From contig NZ_CP032482.1 in the NCBI RefSeq assembly GCF_003600645.1, positions 1,302,001 to 1,366,000 on the forward strand: DNA of 64,000 nucleotides. Reading direction: 5' to 3'. Shown here in pieces: positions 7,693 through 17,166 of this stretch. This DNA is from Yersinia rochesterensis. GTDB lineage: Bacteria; Pseudomonadota; Gammaproteobacteria; Enterobacterales; Enterobacteriaceae. Each line of letters begins with the position of its first letter. Position 1 is the first letter of the stretch. The translations under genes were made by a program, and so were the position numbers. The notes beneath the pieces are model-generated. The model had not been told where the DNA came from. It saw only the letters and a program-made list of their open reading frames with translations, and did no database searches.

Positions 7693-9393
7693 TTAAACTC
7701 CGGCTGAAATACTGGGTTCTGCATGGACTTTGCCACCATTCTTGCTGATATAAAAAGAAATCTCGGTGCCCGGTTCCATTCTGCGTATCTGCAAACCCTC
7801 GCCATAGAGTAATTTCACTCGATGATGGACATTCAGTAAACCAATTTTATTGCCTGGCATTTCATTATTAGTCACGCGCGCAATGGTCTCCTGATTAATT
7901 CCATTGCCAGTGTCTTTCACTGAAATTTTTATCTGGTCGCCGCTGTCTTTAACTGCGATCACCACCACACCTTTACCGCGGCACGGCTGAATACCATGCA
8001 CGATAGCATTCTCCACCAACGGCTGGATCAACAAGCTGGGGATCTTTAGCGCAATATCATCGTCAATATCATAAATGACAGTCAACTTGCTGCCAAAACG
8101 CGCCTGTTCGATGGCGATATAGTCTTGAATTTGATGCAGTTCTTTACGGATATCAATTTGTTCATCATTTAATTCAAGGTTATAGCGCAAATAACGAGAC
8201 AAATTAATGATCAATTGGCGCGCGGTATCTGGATTGATACGAATTGACGAGGAAATAGCATTTAAAGCATTAAATAAAAAGTGCGGATTAATCTTACTTT
8301 GCAGCGCGCGCAATTCCGCCTTATTGGCCATTTTGCGCAGGTGTTCAATACGCGAAACCTCAATCTGGGTTGAAATGATTTGCGATAATCCTACCGCCAT
8401 GACTTTGAGTGAGTAAGTGATTTTGTGGGCATGGCAATAATAGATTTTCAGCGAGCCAGTGACTTCACCTTTTTCCCATAACGGGATAATAATCAGGGAA
8501 TGAATTTGGGGAGTCCGGTGGACTTCATCATTATTGCGGATGGTAATTTTACCGCGCTGAATACTTTCTTTGGTGATATCACTGATTATTTCATGGCCAA
8601 TATTATAGGTTTCCACCCCGACGCCGACATACGCCAAAATATGTTGAGTGTCGGTGATGGCGACTGCATCAGCCTTGATATCATTGCGAATAATTTCACA
8701 GACACTGCGCAATGATTCACCGTTGATATTGCGAAAATAGGGCAAGGTTTTATTCGCAATATCCAGCGCCAATTTTGCTTGTCGCGCAGCAATGACTTCT
8801 TTTTCATCCTCGACACTCTGCACCAGCAGCACAATTAACCCAATACAGACCGCCCCTAAAATCATCGGAATCGCGATTTTAGACACAATATCGATACCCA
8901 GTGCTGTCGGTTTGGCCCATATAACCACCAAGAGCATAGTCAGCGATTCACAAATCATACCGGCCAGAATGCCAATACTCCATTGGCGCTCTTTTTTGAC
9001 TTTCAGGTTGATATAACCCGACATCAAGCCCGCAATAATACTGGTAATTAAGCAGGGTACCGAAGTAATACCATCAATATCAATTAAATAGCGATGGGAA
9101 CCCGCGATAAGCCCGGTAATAATCCCGACCCATGGGCCAAATAAAATACCGCCGGACATGACGGCAATGACCCGCACATTCACCAGAGAACCTTCAACAT
9201 TAATGCCGGAATAGGTGCCGAAAATAGCAAACAGCGAAAAGATCGCGGTGACGGCGGCTAATTCCAGCGGCGTATGTTTCTCTTTTTGTAGTAACTGACG
9301 AAATAGGCGGGTGCGGGTCAGGAAGAACAAGCAAATTAACATCAGTGCGGCGCGATCAAATACCGCCAGTAGCATTTCAAATATCTGGTGCAC
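7693..9393 (-). CDS. ypdA: Sensor histidine kinase YpdA (5TM-LYT, GAF, HisKA-like)
   Basis: This inner-membrane sensor kinase of the LytS/YpdA group responds to pyruvate in E. coli. The N-terminal half has about six hydrophobic helices with the 5TM receptor motif ([28 protein letters not shown]). A GAF-like domain follows (about residues 225-355), then the kinase core with phospho-acceptor His in [11 protein letters not shown] and an ATP-binding domain ([31 protein letters not shown]). E. coli YpdA begins MHEIFNMLLAVF, which corresponds to the GTG at 9393 here ([11 protein letters not shown]). An ATG seven codons upstream (9414) is the alternative and falls inside a 16-bp tandem repeat. Neither start has a strong ribosome-binding site. 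Confidence 0.92.
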   Translation of the reverse strand: MHQIFEMLLAVFDRAALMLICLFFLTRTRLFRQLLQKEKHTPLELAAVTAIFSLFAIFGTYSGINVEGSLVNVRVIAVMSGGILFGPWVGIITGLIAGSHRYLIDIDGITSVPCLITSIIAGLMSGYINLKVKKERQWSIGILAGMICESLTMLLVVIWAKPTALGIDIVSKIAIPMILGAVCIGLIVLLVQSVEDEKEVIAARQAKLALDIANKTLPYFRNINGESLRSVCEIIRNDIKADAVAITDTQHILAYVGVGVETYNIGHEIISDITKESIQRGKITIRNNDEVHRTPQIHSLIIIPLWEKGEVTGSLKIYYCHAHKITYSLKVMAVGLSQIISTQIEVSRIEHLRKMANKAELRALQSKINPHFLFNALNAISSSIRINPDTARQLIINLSRYLRYNLELNDEQIDIRKELHQIQDYIAIEQARFGSKLTVIYDIDDDIALKIPSLLIQPLVENAIVHGIQPCRGKGVVVIAVKDSGDQIKISVKDTGNGINQETIARVTNNEMPGNKIGLLNVHHRVKLLYGEGLQIRRMEPGTEISFYISKNGGKVHAEPSISAGV

Positions 9394-9397
9394 ACTA

Positions 9398-9445
9398 TTT
9401 TCTCTTGGCAACATTTTCTGTTAGCAACATTTACTGTTGGCAACA
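9398..9445. repeat. Three tandem 16-bp repeats at the ypdA start
   Basis: Three adjacent 16-bp units (9398-9413, 9414-9429, 9430-9445) fit TTTTCTGTTRGCAACA. On the minus strand each contains an odd-length palindrome of the TGTTGNCAACA type, perfect in the distal unit, and places one within each turn and a half of DNA. The array overlaps the alternative ATG start of ypdA and lies just upstream of its GTG start. Confidence 0.85.
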
Positions 9446-9607
9446 ACCGGGGGATCTTGGGTTCTAACTATCAGATCTTGAGGCGGGTAAGCGGCTAACT
9501 ATAAGGAAAATAGTGGTCGACTGCTACTTTATCCGTGCTATTGAGCCGAATAGCCGGGGAAGGCTGCCGGAGGAATAAACTCCGGCAGAGTATCAAGCGG
9601 AATACGG

Positions 9608-10933
<1,326 letters not shown>

Positions 10934-11058
10934 TTATCTTGAGGTGACATTATTTAAGTAAAATAGAGAAGAATAAAGGGATGAGGTTTTGGCAAAATTT
11001 CCTCTTTAATTTTTACCGCTCTTTTTACGATTAACATCTTAAAATTAAAGGAAAAAAA

Positions 11059-11631
11059 GTGCCTGTGATCCCGATGTTTAGCCACTCCCCCATTTCTTTG
11101 CGGACGCCAAGGTTGGTTCTGGATAGCCTTAATGAACAAGATTGGCCGCTATTTTTGCAGCTACATCAAGACCCGGACGTCCAGCACTATATTGCGGACC
11201 CGCTGGAAATGGCCGAAATACGCGCCCGTTTTGAGTCACGTGTAATGCCGTGGGAGAAAACCTCCAACCACTGGTTATGTTTGGTTATCCGCGAAAAAGA
11301 AAGTGGGCAGGCGATGGGGCTGACGGGTTTTTTGGCGGAATGGTTGCCGCTCCAGCAAGCCGAGGTGGGTTATGCCATCTTGCCCTCTTATCACGGTAAA
11401 GGTTTTGCGAAAGAGTCACTGATGGCGGTGCTGGCATTTGGCTTCCAACAATGCCAATTCCATAAGATGAAAGCCACAGTCACCGTGGGAAATCATGCTT
11501 CGCGGCGAACGCTGGAGAGTTGTGGTTTCCAATTGGAAGGCACTTTGCGTGATAATTTTCAGCTTGATGGACAGTGGTGTGATGATTGGGTATTGGGGTT
11601 ATTAGCCGGTGAATGTCCGCCATCGCGCTGA
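11059..11631 (+). CDS. GNAT acetyltransferase, RimJ/RimL type
   Basis: This 190-residue protein is an acetyl-CoA-dependent N-acetyltransferase of the RimJ/RimL subgroup. It opens with the family's LRTPRLVLDSLNEQDWPLF and has the acetyl-CoA loop around GYAILPSYHGKGFAKES (Q/R-x-x-G-x-G/A type), then NHASRRTLESCGFQLEGTLRDN, which is typical of the C-terminal part. Translation appears to begin at the GTG at 11059, with AAAGGA about eight bases upstream; an ATG six codons further in (11074) is possible. The substrate is unknown. Confidence 0.82.
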   Translation: MPVIPMFSHSPISLRTPRLVLDSLNEQDWPLFLQLHQDPDVQHYIADPLEMAEIRARFESRVMPWEKTSNHWLCLVIREKESGQAMGLTGFLAEWLPLQQAEVGYAILPSYHGKGFAKESLMAVLAFGFQQCQFHKMKATVTVGNHASRRTLESCGFQLEGTLRDNFQLDGQWCDDWVLGLLAGECPPSR

Positions 11632-11762
11632 ACTCCGATGAGTTGGAAATTTGTTATCAGCCTATCGACAGCTATCAAGCGCTAGGATATGTTTCATGTT
11701 AGACCATTTGATGGTCAGCGTCGCTCGGACGGTCCGGGCGCTCACGTATCTTCGAGGAAATT

Positions 11763-12998
11763 ATGGCTGAATCCCCTTCCAAACGTCGTTTTGCCCGTAT
11801 TGATCGTCTTCCCCCTTATGTTTTCAATATCACTGCTGAGTTGAAAATGGCGGCGCGTCGCCGTGGTGAGGACATCATTGATTTTAGTATGGGTAATCCG
11901 GATGGCCCGACGCCGCCGCATATTGTTGAGAAAATGTGCAGCGTCGCGCAGCGTGAAGATACCCACGGCTATTCAACCTCGCGCGGGATACCTCGCTTGC
12001 GCAGGGCGATTTCTCGCTGGTATGCGGATCGTTATCAGGTGGATATTGACCCTGAAAGTGAAGCCATTGTCACCATCGGCTCGAAAGAGGGGCTGGCACA
12101 TTTGATGCTGGCCACATTGGATCACGGTGATACCGTGTTGGTGCCCAATCCCAGCTATCCCATTCATATTTATGGTGCGGTGATTGCGGGTGCACAAGTC
12201 CGTTCGGTGCCGCTGACTGAAGGTATTGATTTCTTTGGTGAACTGGAACGCGCCATTCGTGAAACCATTCCAAAACCGAAAATGATGATCCTTGGTTTCC
12301 CGTCTAACCCAACGGCGCAATGTGTGGAGCTGGACTTTTTTGAGCGCGTAGTGGCGTTGGCAAAGCAATATGATGTGCTGGTGGTGCATGATTTGGCCTA
12401 TGCCGACATTGTATATGATGGCTGGAAAGCGCCATCAATCATGCAAGTGCCGGGGGCGAAAGACATTGCGGTCGAATTCTTTACCTTATCTAAAAGCTAC
12501 AATATGGCGGGTTGGCGCATTGGTTTTATGGTCGGTAACCCCGAACTGGTCAATGCATTGGCGCGAATTAAGAGCTATCACGATTACGGCACCTTTACCC
12601 CATTGCAGGTAGCAGCCATTGCTGCGCTGGAAGGGGATCAACAGTGCGTGCGTGATATCGCCGAACAATACCGCCAGCGCCGTAACGCCTTGGTTCGTGG
12701 GTTGCACGAAGCGGGTTGGATGGTCGAGAATCCAAAAGCATCAATGTATGTTTGGGCGAAAATTCCCGAACCTTATGCTCATTTAGGATCGCTGGAATTC
12801 GCCAAGCGCTTGCTATCTGATGCAAAAGTCTGTGTCTCGCCGGGGATTGGATTCGGAGATTATGGTGATACCCATGTCCGTTTCGCTCTGATTGAGAATC
12901 AGGACAGGATCCGCCAGGCGGTGCGCGGGATTAAAAGTATGTTCCGTGCTGATGGTTTGCTGAAACCGGGGAAATCCACTCCGGGGGAAACGGTTTAA
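11763..12998 (+). CDS. alaC: Alanine transaminase AlaC
   Basis: AlaC (YfdZ) is a PLP-dependent class I aminotransferase making alanine from pyruvate with glutamate as donor. The 411-residue product is almost identical to E. coli AlaC along its whole length, including DFSMGNPDGPTPPHIVEK, the substrate-binding FPSNPTAQCVE, the PLP-contacting VHDLAYADI and the Schiff-base lysine in FFTLSKSYNMAGWRIGF. GAGGAA precedes the ATG at 11763. In E. coli the gene also lies near ypdA and ypdK, as here. About 130 bases of leader contain two short dyads (ACCATTTGATGGT and a GC-rich one at 11720-11745), which may have a regulatory role. Confidence 0.97.
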   Translation: MAESPSKRRFARIDRLPPYVFNITAELKMAARRRGEDIIDFSMGNPDGPTPPHIVEKMCSVAQREDTHGYSTSRGIPRLRRAISRWYADRYQVDIDPESEAIVTIGSKEGLAHLMLATLDHGDTVLVPNPSYPIHIYGAVIAGAQVRSVPLTEGIDFFGELERAIRETIPKPKMMILGFPSNPTAQCVELDFFERVVALAKQYDVLVVHDLAYADIVYDGWKAPSIMQVPGAKDIAVEFFTLSKSYNMAGWRIGFMVGNPELVNALARIKSYHDYGTFTPLQVAAIAALEGDQQCVRDIAEQYRQRRNALVRGLHEAGWMVENPKASMYVWAKIPEPYAHLGSLEFAKRLLSDAKVCVSPGIGFGDYGDTHVRFALIENQDRIRQAVRGIKSMFRADGLLKPGKSTPGETV

Positions 12999-13167
12999 TC
13001 CGTTAGCGATTTTTAGCGGCGTATACACTTATTCTGGCAGGTGGCTTAGACCTTCAGTCAGAATAAAAACACTTTTTCACTCTATTACCCATCCATTCTT
13101 CATGTTCTCTTCATCTGTTTACACCATGCTTATGATTAATTGAGTTATTTCAGTGGAGTGTGCGGCT

Positions 13168-13692
13168 ATGAGAAATCGCTATTCATTACCTCAGATAACC
13201 TTACATTGGCTAACGTTATTGATGATCATTTTGACCTATGCGGCGATGCTACTCAGTGACTCGGTACCTGATGAAGATAGAACCTTGGTGAAAAACCTGC
13301 ATTTCAATTTTGGTATTTCTGTCTGGTTACTCATGCTGGTGCGGCTCTGGCTGCGGCATCAAAATGTGACACCGGCGATCACGCCCAAATTACCGGATTG
13401 GCAGCTATTAGGGGCGCATATTTTACATTGGTGCCTGTATTTGATGTTTTTATCATTGCCAATATTGGGGGTTTTGGCGCAGGCCTATGGAGGAAAAACG
13501 TGGTTCTTGCTCGGTTGGCAAGTTCCACAGTGGGTAACACCCAATGATGATGCGCGGGTGTATCTCAAGCAAACCCATGAGTTAATTGCTAATTTAGGAT
13601 ACTTTGTGATTGGGGCGCATGCGTTGGCGGCACTTTATCATCATTATATCCGCCGTGATGATACTTTGCGTAGAATGATGCCGGGGGAATGA
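13168..13692 (+). CDS. cybB: Cytochrome b561
   Basis: This is a small di-heme inner-membrane cytochrome of 174 residues, likely passing electrons from ubiquinol (superoxide:ubiquinone oxidoreductase activity is reported for E. coli CybB). Four hydrophobic helices carry the heme-ligand histidines: HWLTLL, LHFNFGIS, HILHWCLYLMF and the pair in THELIANLGYFVIGAHALAAL; the C-terminus HHYIRRDDTLRRMMPG is characteristic. The ATG at 13168 is preceded by GGAG and gives the MRNRY start of the family; a GTG at 13153 lies inside the ribosome-binding region. Confidence 0.92.
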   Translation: MRNRYSLPQITLHWLTLLMIILTYAAMLLSDSVPDEDRTLVKNLHFNFGISVWLLMLVRLWLRHQNVTPAITPKLPDWQLLGAHILHWCLYLMFLSLPILGVLAQAYGGKTWFLLGWQVPQWVTPNDDARVYLKQTHELIANLGYFVIGAHALAALYHHYIRRDDTLRRMMPGE

Positions 13693-13767
13693 TGTGAACC
13701 CTAAAGTGATAAAGGGCGCAAATGCGTCCTTTATACGATGTCAGGTAGTGAATATCTCAGCCGATGA

Positions 13768-13842
13768 TTATTCGACCATCATCATGAAAGTGCCAACCCA
13801 AACCACCAACATAATTGAGATACCCATAAAGAAATACTTCAT
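13768..13842 (-). CDS. ypdK: Small membrane protein YpdK
   Basis: This 24-residue peptide begins MKYFFMGISIMLVVWVG and ends FMMMVE. It is nearly the same as E. coli YpdK (MKYFFMGISFMVIVWAG...), a single-helix membrane protein found next to alaC. A very strong ribosome-binding site (AAGGAGGAG) lies about seven bases upstream of the ATG at 13842, which supports translation of this short frame over the longer in-frame extension to 13959. Function is unknown. It converges with cybB. Confidence 0.85.
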   Translation of the reverse strand: MKYFFMGISIMLVVWVGTFMMMVE

Positions 13843-14110
13843 TGACCACTCCTCCTTGGAGCCACCTCGCCAGACTGAGTCACTCAGCCACTTCTGCGAG
13901 TCAATGGCGCTAATGTAATCCCAATAGAGAGCGATTTTCAATACTGTAACTTTATGCATCAGATCACATTTTTGTACAAAAACAGTAATGAATGTTAGTC
14001 AATGTATTGAAGTGTGAAGCTATTAACGTTTTTTTTAAATTATCGCCTAATAACAATTTGTTACTCTCTTGACTCAAATTTAAGCGATAACGGGAGCGTC
14101 AGCGTTATTT

Positions 14111-14539
14111 TTAGATTTTTCTTACTGCCACATCCGCTTCAAAGCCCAGTAAATAAAGGGCTTGTTCCAGAGCTTCAACCTTCGAGGCGTAATACACATC
14201 CAGCAGGCGATCCATCTGAGCAGCATTTAGGCTCAGTTTGCGCGCCATATCGGCTTTGCGGGTTTGGGTGGTGAGCATAGCATTGTGCAATTCTGCTTTC
14301 AGGCGCACTAAAATAGGCACGTGAATAGCAATATCACCCGATTGCAACGCTGACGGGGCAGGGACAGGGCGCTGTTCTTCTATTTGTGTGGCAATGCCAT
14401 TTTTAATACCGTCTTGAGCTTCTAACTCTATGTCGTCGACCGAGTAAGTCACTGAACCTGATTCTGGAAAGTCGCGATAATGAATATGATATTCGCCGCT
14501 GACTTCATCATGGGTATAGCTGGCTGGGTAATGTTGCAC
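14111..14539 (-). CDS. HicB-like antitoxin, no HicA partner seen
   Basis: This 142-residue protein has the HicB layout: an N-terminal partial RNase-H-like fold (QHYPASYTHDEVSG...IHYRDFPESGSVTYSV), a linker, and a C-terminal DNA-binding segment (LVRLKAELHNAMLTTQTRKADMARKL...MDRLLDVYYASKVEALEQAL) much like E. coli HicB. I chose the GTG at 14539 because AGGAG lies seven bases before it; an in-frame ATG at 14599 would add 20 non-homologous residues. A HicA toxin normally precedes or follows within a few bases, but neither flank holds a plausible 55-85 codon frame. It may be a solitary regulator. Confidence 0.8.
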   Translation of the reverse strand: MQHYPASYTHDEVSGEYHIHYRDFPESGSVTYSVDDIELEAQDGIKNGIATQIEEQRPVPAPSALQSGDIAIHVPILVRLKAELHNAMLTTQTRKADMARKLSLNAAQMDRLLDVYYASKVEALEQALYLLGFEADVAVRKI

Positions 14540-15051
14540 GGTGTAGCTCCTGTGGGAACAAGGTACTTCAAGATGCGGACATTGTACTGGCATCAGCAAT
14601 GCGGGGTTACTTATTTAGTGCATTCATCCAAATGAGGTGTATTTAGCGCGAGTTCAGGGCAAGCATTTTTTCAGGATACGAGCGTAATGAATGCCTAAAA
14701 ATACAGATGGAAACTTATAATCAATTGGGCTAATAGAAGCTAAAATAATAAGTGATGAAACAAACTGTTTTTAAATAAAAATATGTTTTACTTATTAAGC
14801 TAACTCTCCCTGTAAGTCATTTTTTTAAATATTTTTAAACGCATTTCGTTTCTGCTACTATTCTTCGCGGATAAAAACATTCGCGGATAAAAATGCCTTA
14901 AAATCAAAATAAATTAACTATACCTTTGTTTTTATGGTATTTTTATTGGTTTTTCCTCTCTGGGAATACTGTTTGTTTTAAATGAAGTTAACGGTATGTT
15001 ATTTATTCCTCCCAGCTATGCTTCTAATCTTTTTTTGAGAATATTTAATTT
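14540..15051. other. 512-bp AT-rich gap with a 16-bp duplication
   Basis: No coding frame with a credible start was found on either strand. The stretch is strongly AT-rich and contains a tandem 16-bp duplication at 14864-14895 whose core is TTCGCGGATAAAAA. It should hold the promoters of the HicB-like gene and of the lipoprotein operon that starts at 15052. Confidence 0.6.
14864..14895. repeat. Tandem 16-bp duplication
   Basis: TTCGCGGATAAAAA occurs at 14864-14877 and again at 14880-14893, a period of 16 bp. It lies about 160 bases upstream of the CsgG-like gene. Confidence 0.85.
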
Positions 15052-15723
15052 ATGATGAAAAAAACACTTTGGGCTGTCGCCCTAATCACGACCACTTTAT
15101 TGAGTGGATGCGCGACAGAATCCTCTCGTTCGTTGGAAGTGGCAAAAGTTGCCTCTTATGGCACGCAATATAATGGCCCTCGCAGCCCTATTTCAGTGGG
15201 TAAATTTGACAATCGTTCAAGCTATATGAACGGAATTTTCTCTGATGGTGTGGATCGCTTGGGAAATCAGTCAAAAACTATTTTGGTGACGCACTTGCAA
15301 CAAACTGGCCGCTTTAATGTATTAGAGCGTACCAATATGGAAGAGTTGAAAAACGAAGCCGCCATTTCTGGGAAAAGCCAGCAGTTGAAAGGGGCAACCT
15401 ATGTTGTCACCGGCGATGTGACTGAGTTTGGCCGCAAAGAAACGGGTGACCGCCAACTATTTGGTATTTTAGGTCGTGGTAAATCTCAGGTGGCTTATGC
15501 CAAAGTGAATCTGAATATTGTTAATGTTAATACCTCAGAAGTGGTGTTCTCTTCACAGGGCGCGGGTGAGTATGAACTGTCTAACCGTGAAATTATTGGT
15601 TTTGGCGGCACGGCAAGTTACGACTCAACCTTGAATGGCAAAGTATTGGATTTAGCCATTCGGGAAGCGGTTAATAATTTAGTCACTGGCATTGAATCAG
15701 GGGCATGGCAGCCTGCGAAATAA
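15052..15723 (+). CDS. CsgG/HfaB-family lipoprotein
   Basis: This is a 223-residue outer-membrane-type lipoprotein. A signal peptide ends in LLSGC (lipobox Cys at about residue 20). The rest fits the CsgG family: ISVGKFDNRSSY, LVTHLQQTGRFNVLERTNMEELKNE, GATYVVTGDVTEFGRKE and a C-terminal VLDLAIREAVNNLV. It is shorter than CsgG of the curli system (about 277), and no curli genes are nearby. It heads a tight operon with two more lipoproteins (DUF4810, DUF799), an arrangement seen in other proteobacteria. The trio probably forms an envelope complex, function unknown. The ATG pair at 15052/15055 leaves a one-codon ambiguity in the start. Confidence 0.88.
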   Translation: MMKKTLWAVALITTTLLSGCATESSRSLEVAKVASYGTQYNGPRSPISVGKFDNRSSYMNGIFSDGVDRLGNQSKTILVTHLQQTGRFNVLERTNMEELKNEAAISGKSQQLKGATYVVTGDVTEFGRKETGDRQLFGILGRGKSQVAYAKVNLNIVNVNTSEVVFSSQGAGEYELSNREIIGFGGTASYDSTLNGKVLDLAIREAVNNLVTGIESGAWQPAK

Positions 15724-15752
15724 ATCTTAATAATGAGTATGGATACTGCAAA

Positions 15753-16109
15753 ATGAAATTGACACAAAAGATGTCTTTGCTATTAGCCGCCGCTGTACTG
15801 GCAGGCTGTGCCACGGCACCGAAACCGATTTATCACTGGGATAATTACCAAGCGACGGTTTATCAATACTATAAATCCGATGCCAGCCCTGAGCAGCAAA
15901 TTGCTGCCTTAAAAGAGAGTATTGAAAAGTCACGCGCTAAAGGTTTGCCAGTCCCCCCTGGTTTACATGCACATCTGGGCATGCTGTATGGCAATACTGG
16001 GCATACAGACTTGGCGATGGCTGAATTTAACACGGAGAAGTCGACATTCCCTGAGTCTGCGCCGTTTATGGATTTCTTAATGAGCAAGGATAAAGGGGCA
16101 TTTAAATGA
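15753..16109 (+). CDS. DUF4810 lipoprotein
   Basis: This 118-residue lipoprotein has a signal peptide ending LAGC (Cys about residue 19). The mature part has the DUF4810 signature IYHWDNYQATVYQYYK and then a helical, TPR-like stretch (EQQIAALKESIEKSRAKG...PPGLHAHLGMLYGNTGHTDLAMAEFNTEKSTFPES). It lies 29 bases after the CsgG-like gene, and its last codons overlap the next gene by four bases (ATGA). I chose the ATG at 15753 because the signal peptide starts there. Its role is probably scaffolding of the neighbouring lipoproteins; this is inferred from the conserved gene trio. Confidence 0.87.
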   Translation: MKLTQKMSLLLAAAVLAGCATAPKPIYHWDNYQATVYQYYKSDASPEQQIAALKESIEKSRAKGLPVPPGLHAHLGMLYGNTGHTDLAMAEFNTEKSTFPESAPFMDFLMSKDKGAFK

Positions 16110-16762
16110 AATCTATTTTTGCGATATGTGCTGTCATGATGGCGCTGTTATTGACCGGTTGCGCCAAGCCAGTACATCAGGACTATTCTGCGTTTAAGCA
16201 AAGCAAACCGCGGAGTATTTTGGTGCTACTGCCACAAAACCAGTCACCTGAAGTAGAAGCCAGCCATGGCGTGTTGTCTCAGGTTACTTACCCGTTATCT
16301 GAAGCAGGTTACTATGTGTTGCCCGTCGCCGTCGTTGAAGAGACCTTTAAACAAAATGGCATGACCAATGCGGGCGATATCAATGCAGTCAGCCCTGCTA
16401 AGCTCCACAAAATCTTTGGTGCTGATGCGGTGCTGTACATAACCATCGTCCAATATGGCACTTCATATCAGATAATTACCAGTGACACCCGTGTAACGGC
16501 GAATGCAAAATTGGTTGATTTAAAAACGGGTAAATTGCTGTGGAGTGGCAGTGCTACTGCATCCAGTAATGAAGGGGACAGCTCCTCTGGTGGCGCTATT
16601 GGTATGTTGGTTCAGGCGGCGGTCTCTCAGATTGTCAATACCATGACTGACAAAAGCCATGATATTGCCGGTATAACCAGCGTCAGAATGCTTTCGGCTG
16701 GAACGCCAAATGGTATTTTGTATGGCCCGCGCTCCCCGCAATACGGTAAAGATGGCAATTAA
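16106..16762 (+). CDS. DUF799 (GNA1162-like) lipoprotein
   Basis: This 218-residue lipoprotein has a signal peptide with lipobox LLTGC (Cys about residue 19). It matches the DUF799/GNA1162 family, known from a Neisseria surface antigen: SKPRSILVLLPQNQSPEVEA, YPLSEAGYYVLPVAVVEETFKQNG, LHKIFGADAVLYITI and a C-terminal block ending near YGPRSPQYGKDGN. The fold of GNA1162 is reported to resemble the TolB N-terminal domain. Its start overlaps the DUF4810 stop, so the two are co-translated. A terminator hairpin follows within 20 bases. Confidence 0.88.
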   Translation: MKSIFAICAVMMALLLTGCAKPVHQDYSAFKQSKPRSILVLLPQNQSPEVEASHGVLSQVTYPLSEAGYYVLPVAVVEETFKQNGMTNAGDINAVSPAKLHKIFGADAVLYITIVQYGTSYQIITSDTRVTANAKLVDLKTGKLLWSGSATASSNEGDSSSGGAIGMLVQAAVSQIVNTMTDKSHDIAGITSVRMLSAGTPNGILYGPRSPQYGKDGN

Positions 16763-16777
16763 GTATTTTTAGCCCCA

Positions 16778-16803
16778 TGCCCCTGAAGTTATCGGGGGCA
16801 TTT
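16778..16803 (+). terminator. Terminator after lipoprotein operon
   Basis: ATGCCCC and GGGGGCAT pair around a ten-base loop 15 bases after the DUF799 stop, followed by TTTGTTGG. It also lies at the 3' end of the convergent respiratory operon. Confidence 0.65.
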
Positions 16804-16842
16804 GTTGGTTTCCCAATAGCATCCAATTTAATCCCTTACTCT

Positions 16843-17154
16843 CTAGCTTGTTAATGCCATCTCCAGTGCCATTGCCGGGCACTTAACCACACATTCACCG
16901 CAGCCATCGCACAGTTCATCAACTAAAATTGGAGGCTGGTTGATCCGCCAGACTAGCGCTTGTTTTTCACAATAATCGGCGCAACTGTCACAATAGATAT
17001 AAGTATTCTGGCAGGGATTTTTTATTACCGGATGAGGGTGACTTGCCGGTGATGAGTCGCTAGCCGCCCCTTTTAATAAGCCACGAAATAGCCCCCGGCG
17101 GCTAATAACCCGACTTTCCATATAGGCTTTATAGTAGCGTTCGTCTCTATTCAT
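16843..17154 (-). CDS. Ferredoxin-type 4Fe-4S protein (NapF-like)
   Basis: This 103-residue protein resembles NapF-type ferredoxins. The C-terminal cluster motif is complete (CDGCGECVVKCP). The upstream cysteine set (CQNTYIYCDSCADYCEK) is irregular, with six residues between the first two Cys, so the first cluster may be atypical. The N-terminal SRRGLFRGLLKG resembles the twin-arginine-like segment in NapF, a protein that stays cytoplasmic in E. coli. It is the last gene of the dms-like operon, 12 bases after the chaperone gene, which points to a role in maturation or cluster supply of the reductase. Confidence 0.8.
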   Translation of the reverse strand: MNRDERYYKAYMESRVISRRGLFRGLLKGAASDSSPASHPHPVIKNPCQNTYIYCDSCADYCEKQALVWRINQPPILVDELCDGCGECVVKCPAMALEMALTS

Positions 17155-17166
17155 CGATTTTTTTTA

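Noticed and set aside
14014..14274. 86-codon plus-strand frame near the HicB-like gene
   Set aside because: I considered it as a missing HicA partner; it is on the opposite strand, overlaps the HicB-like gene and lacks the HicA pattern (G-x-H-x-x-F/Y).
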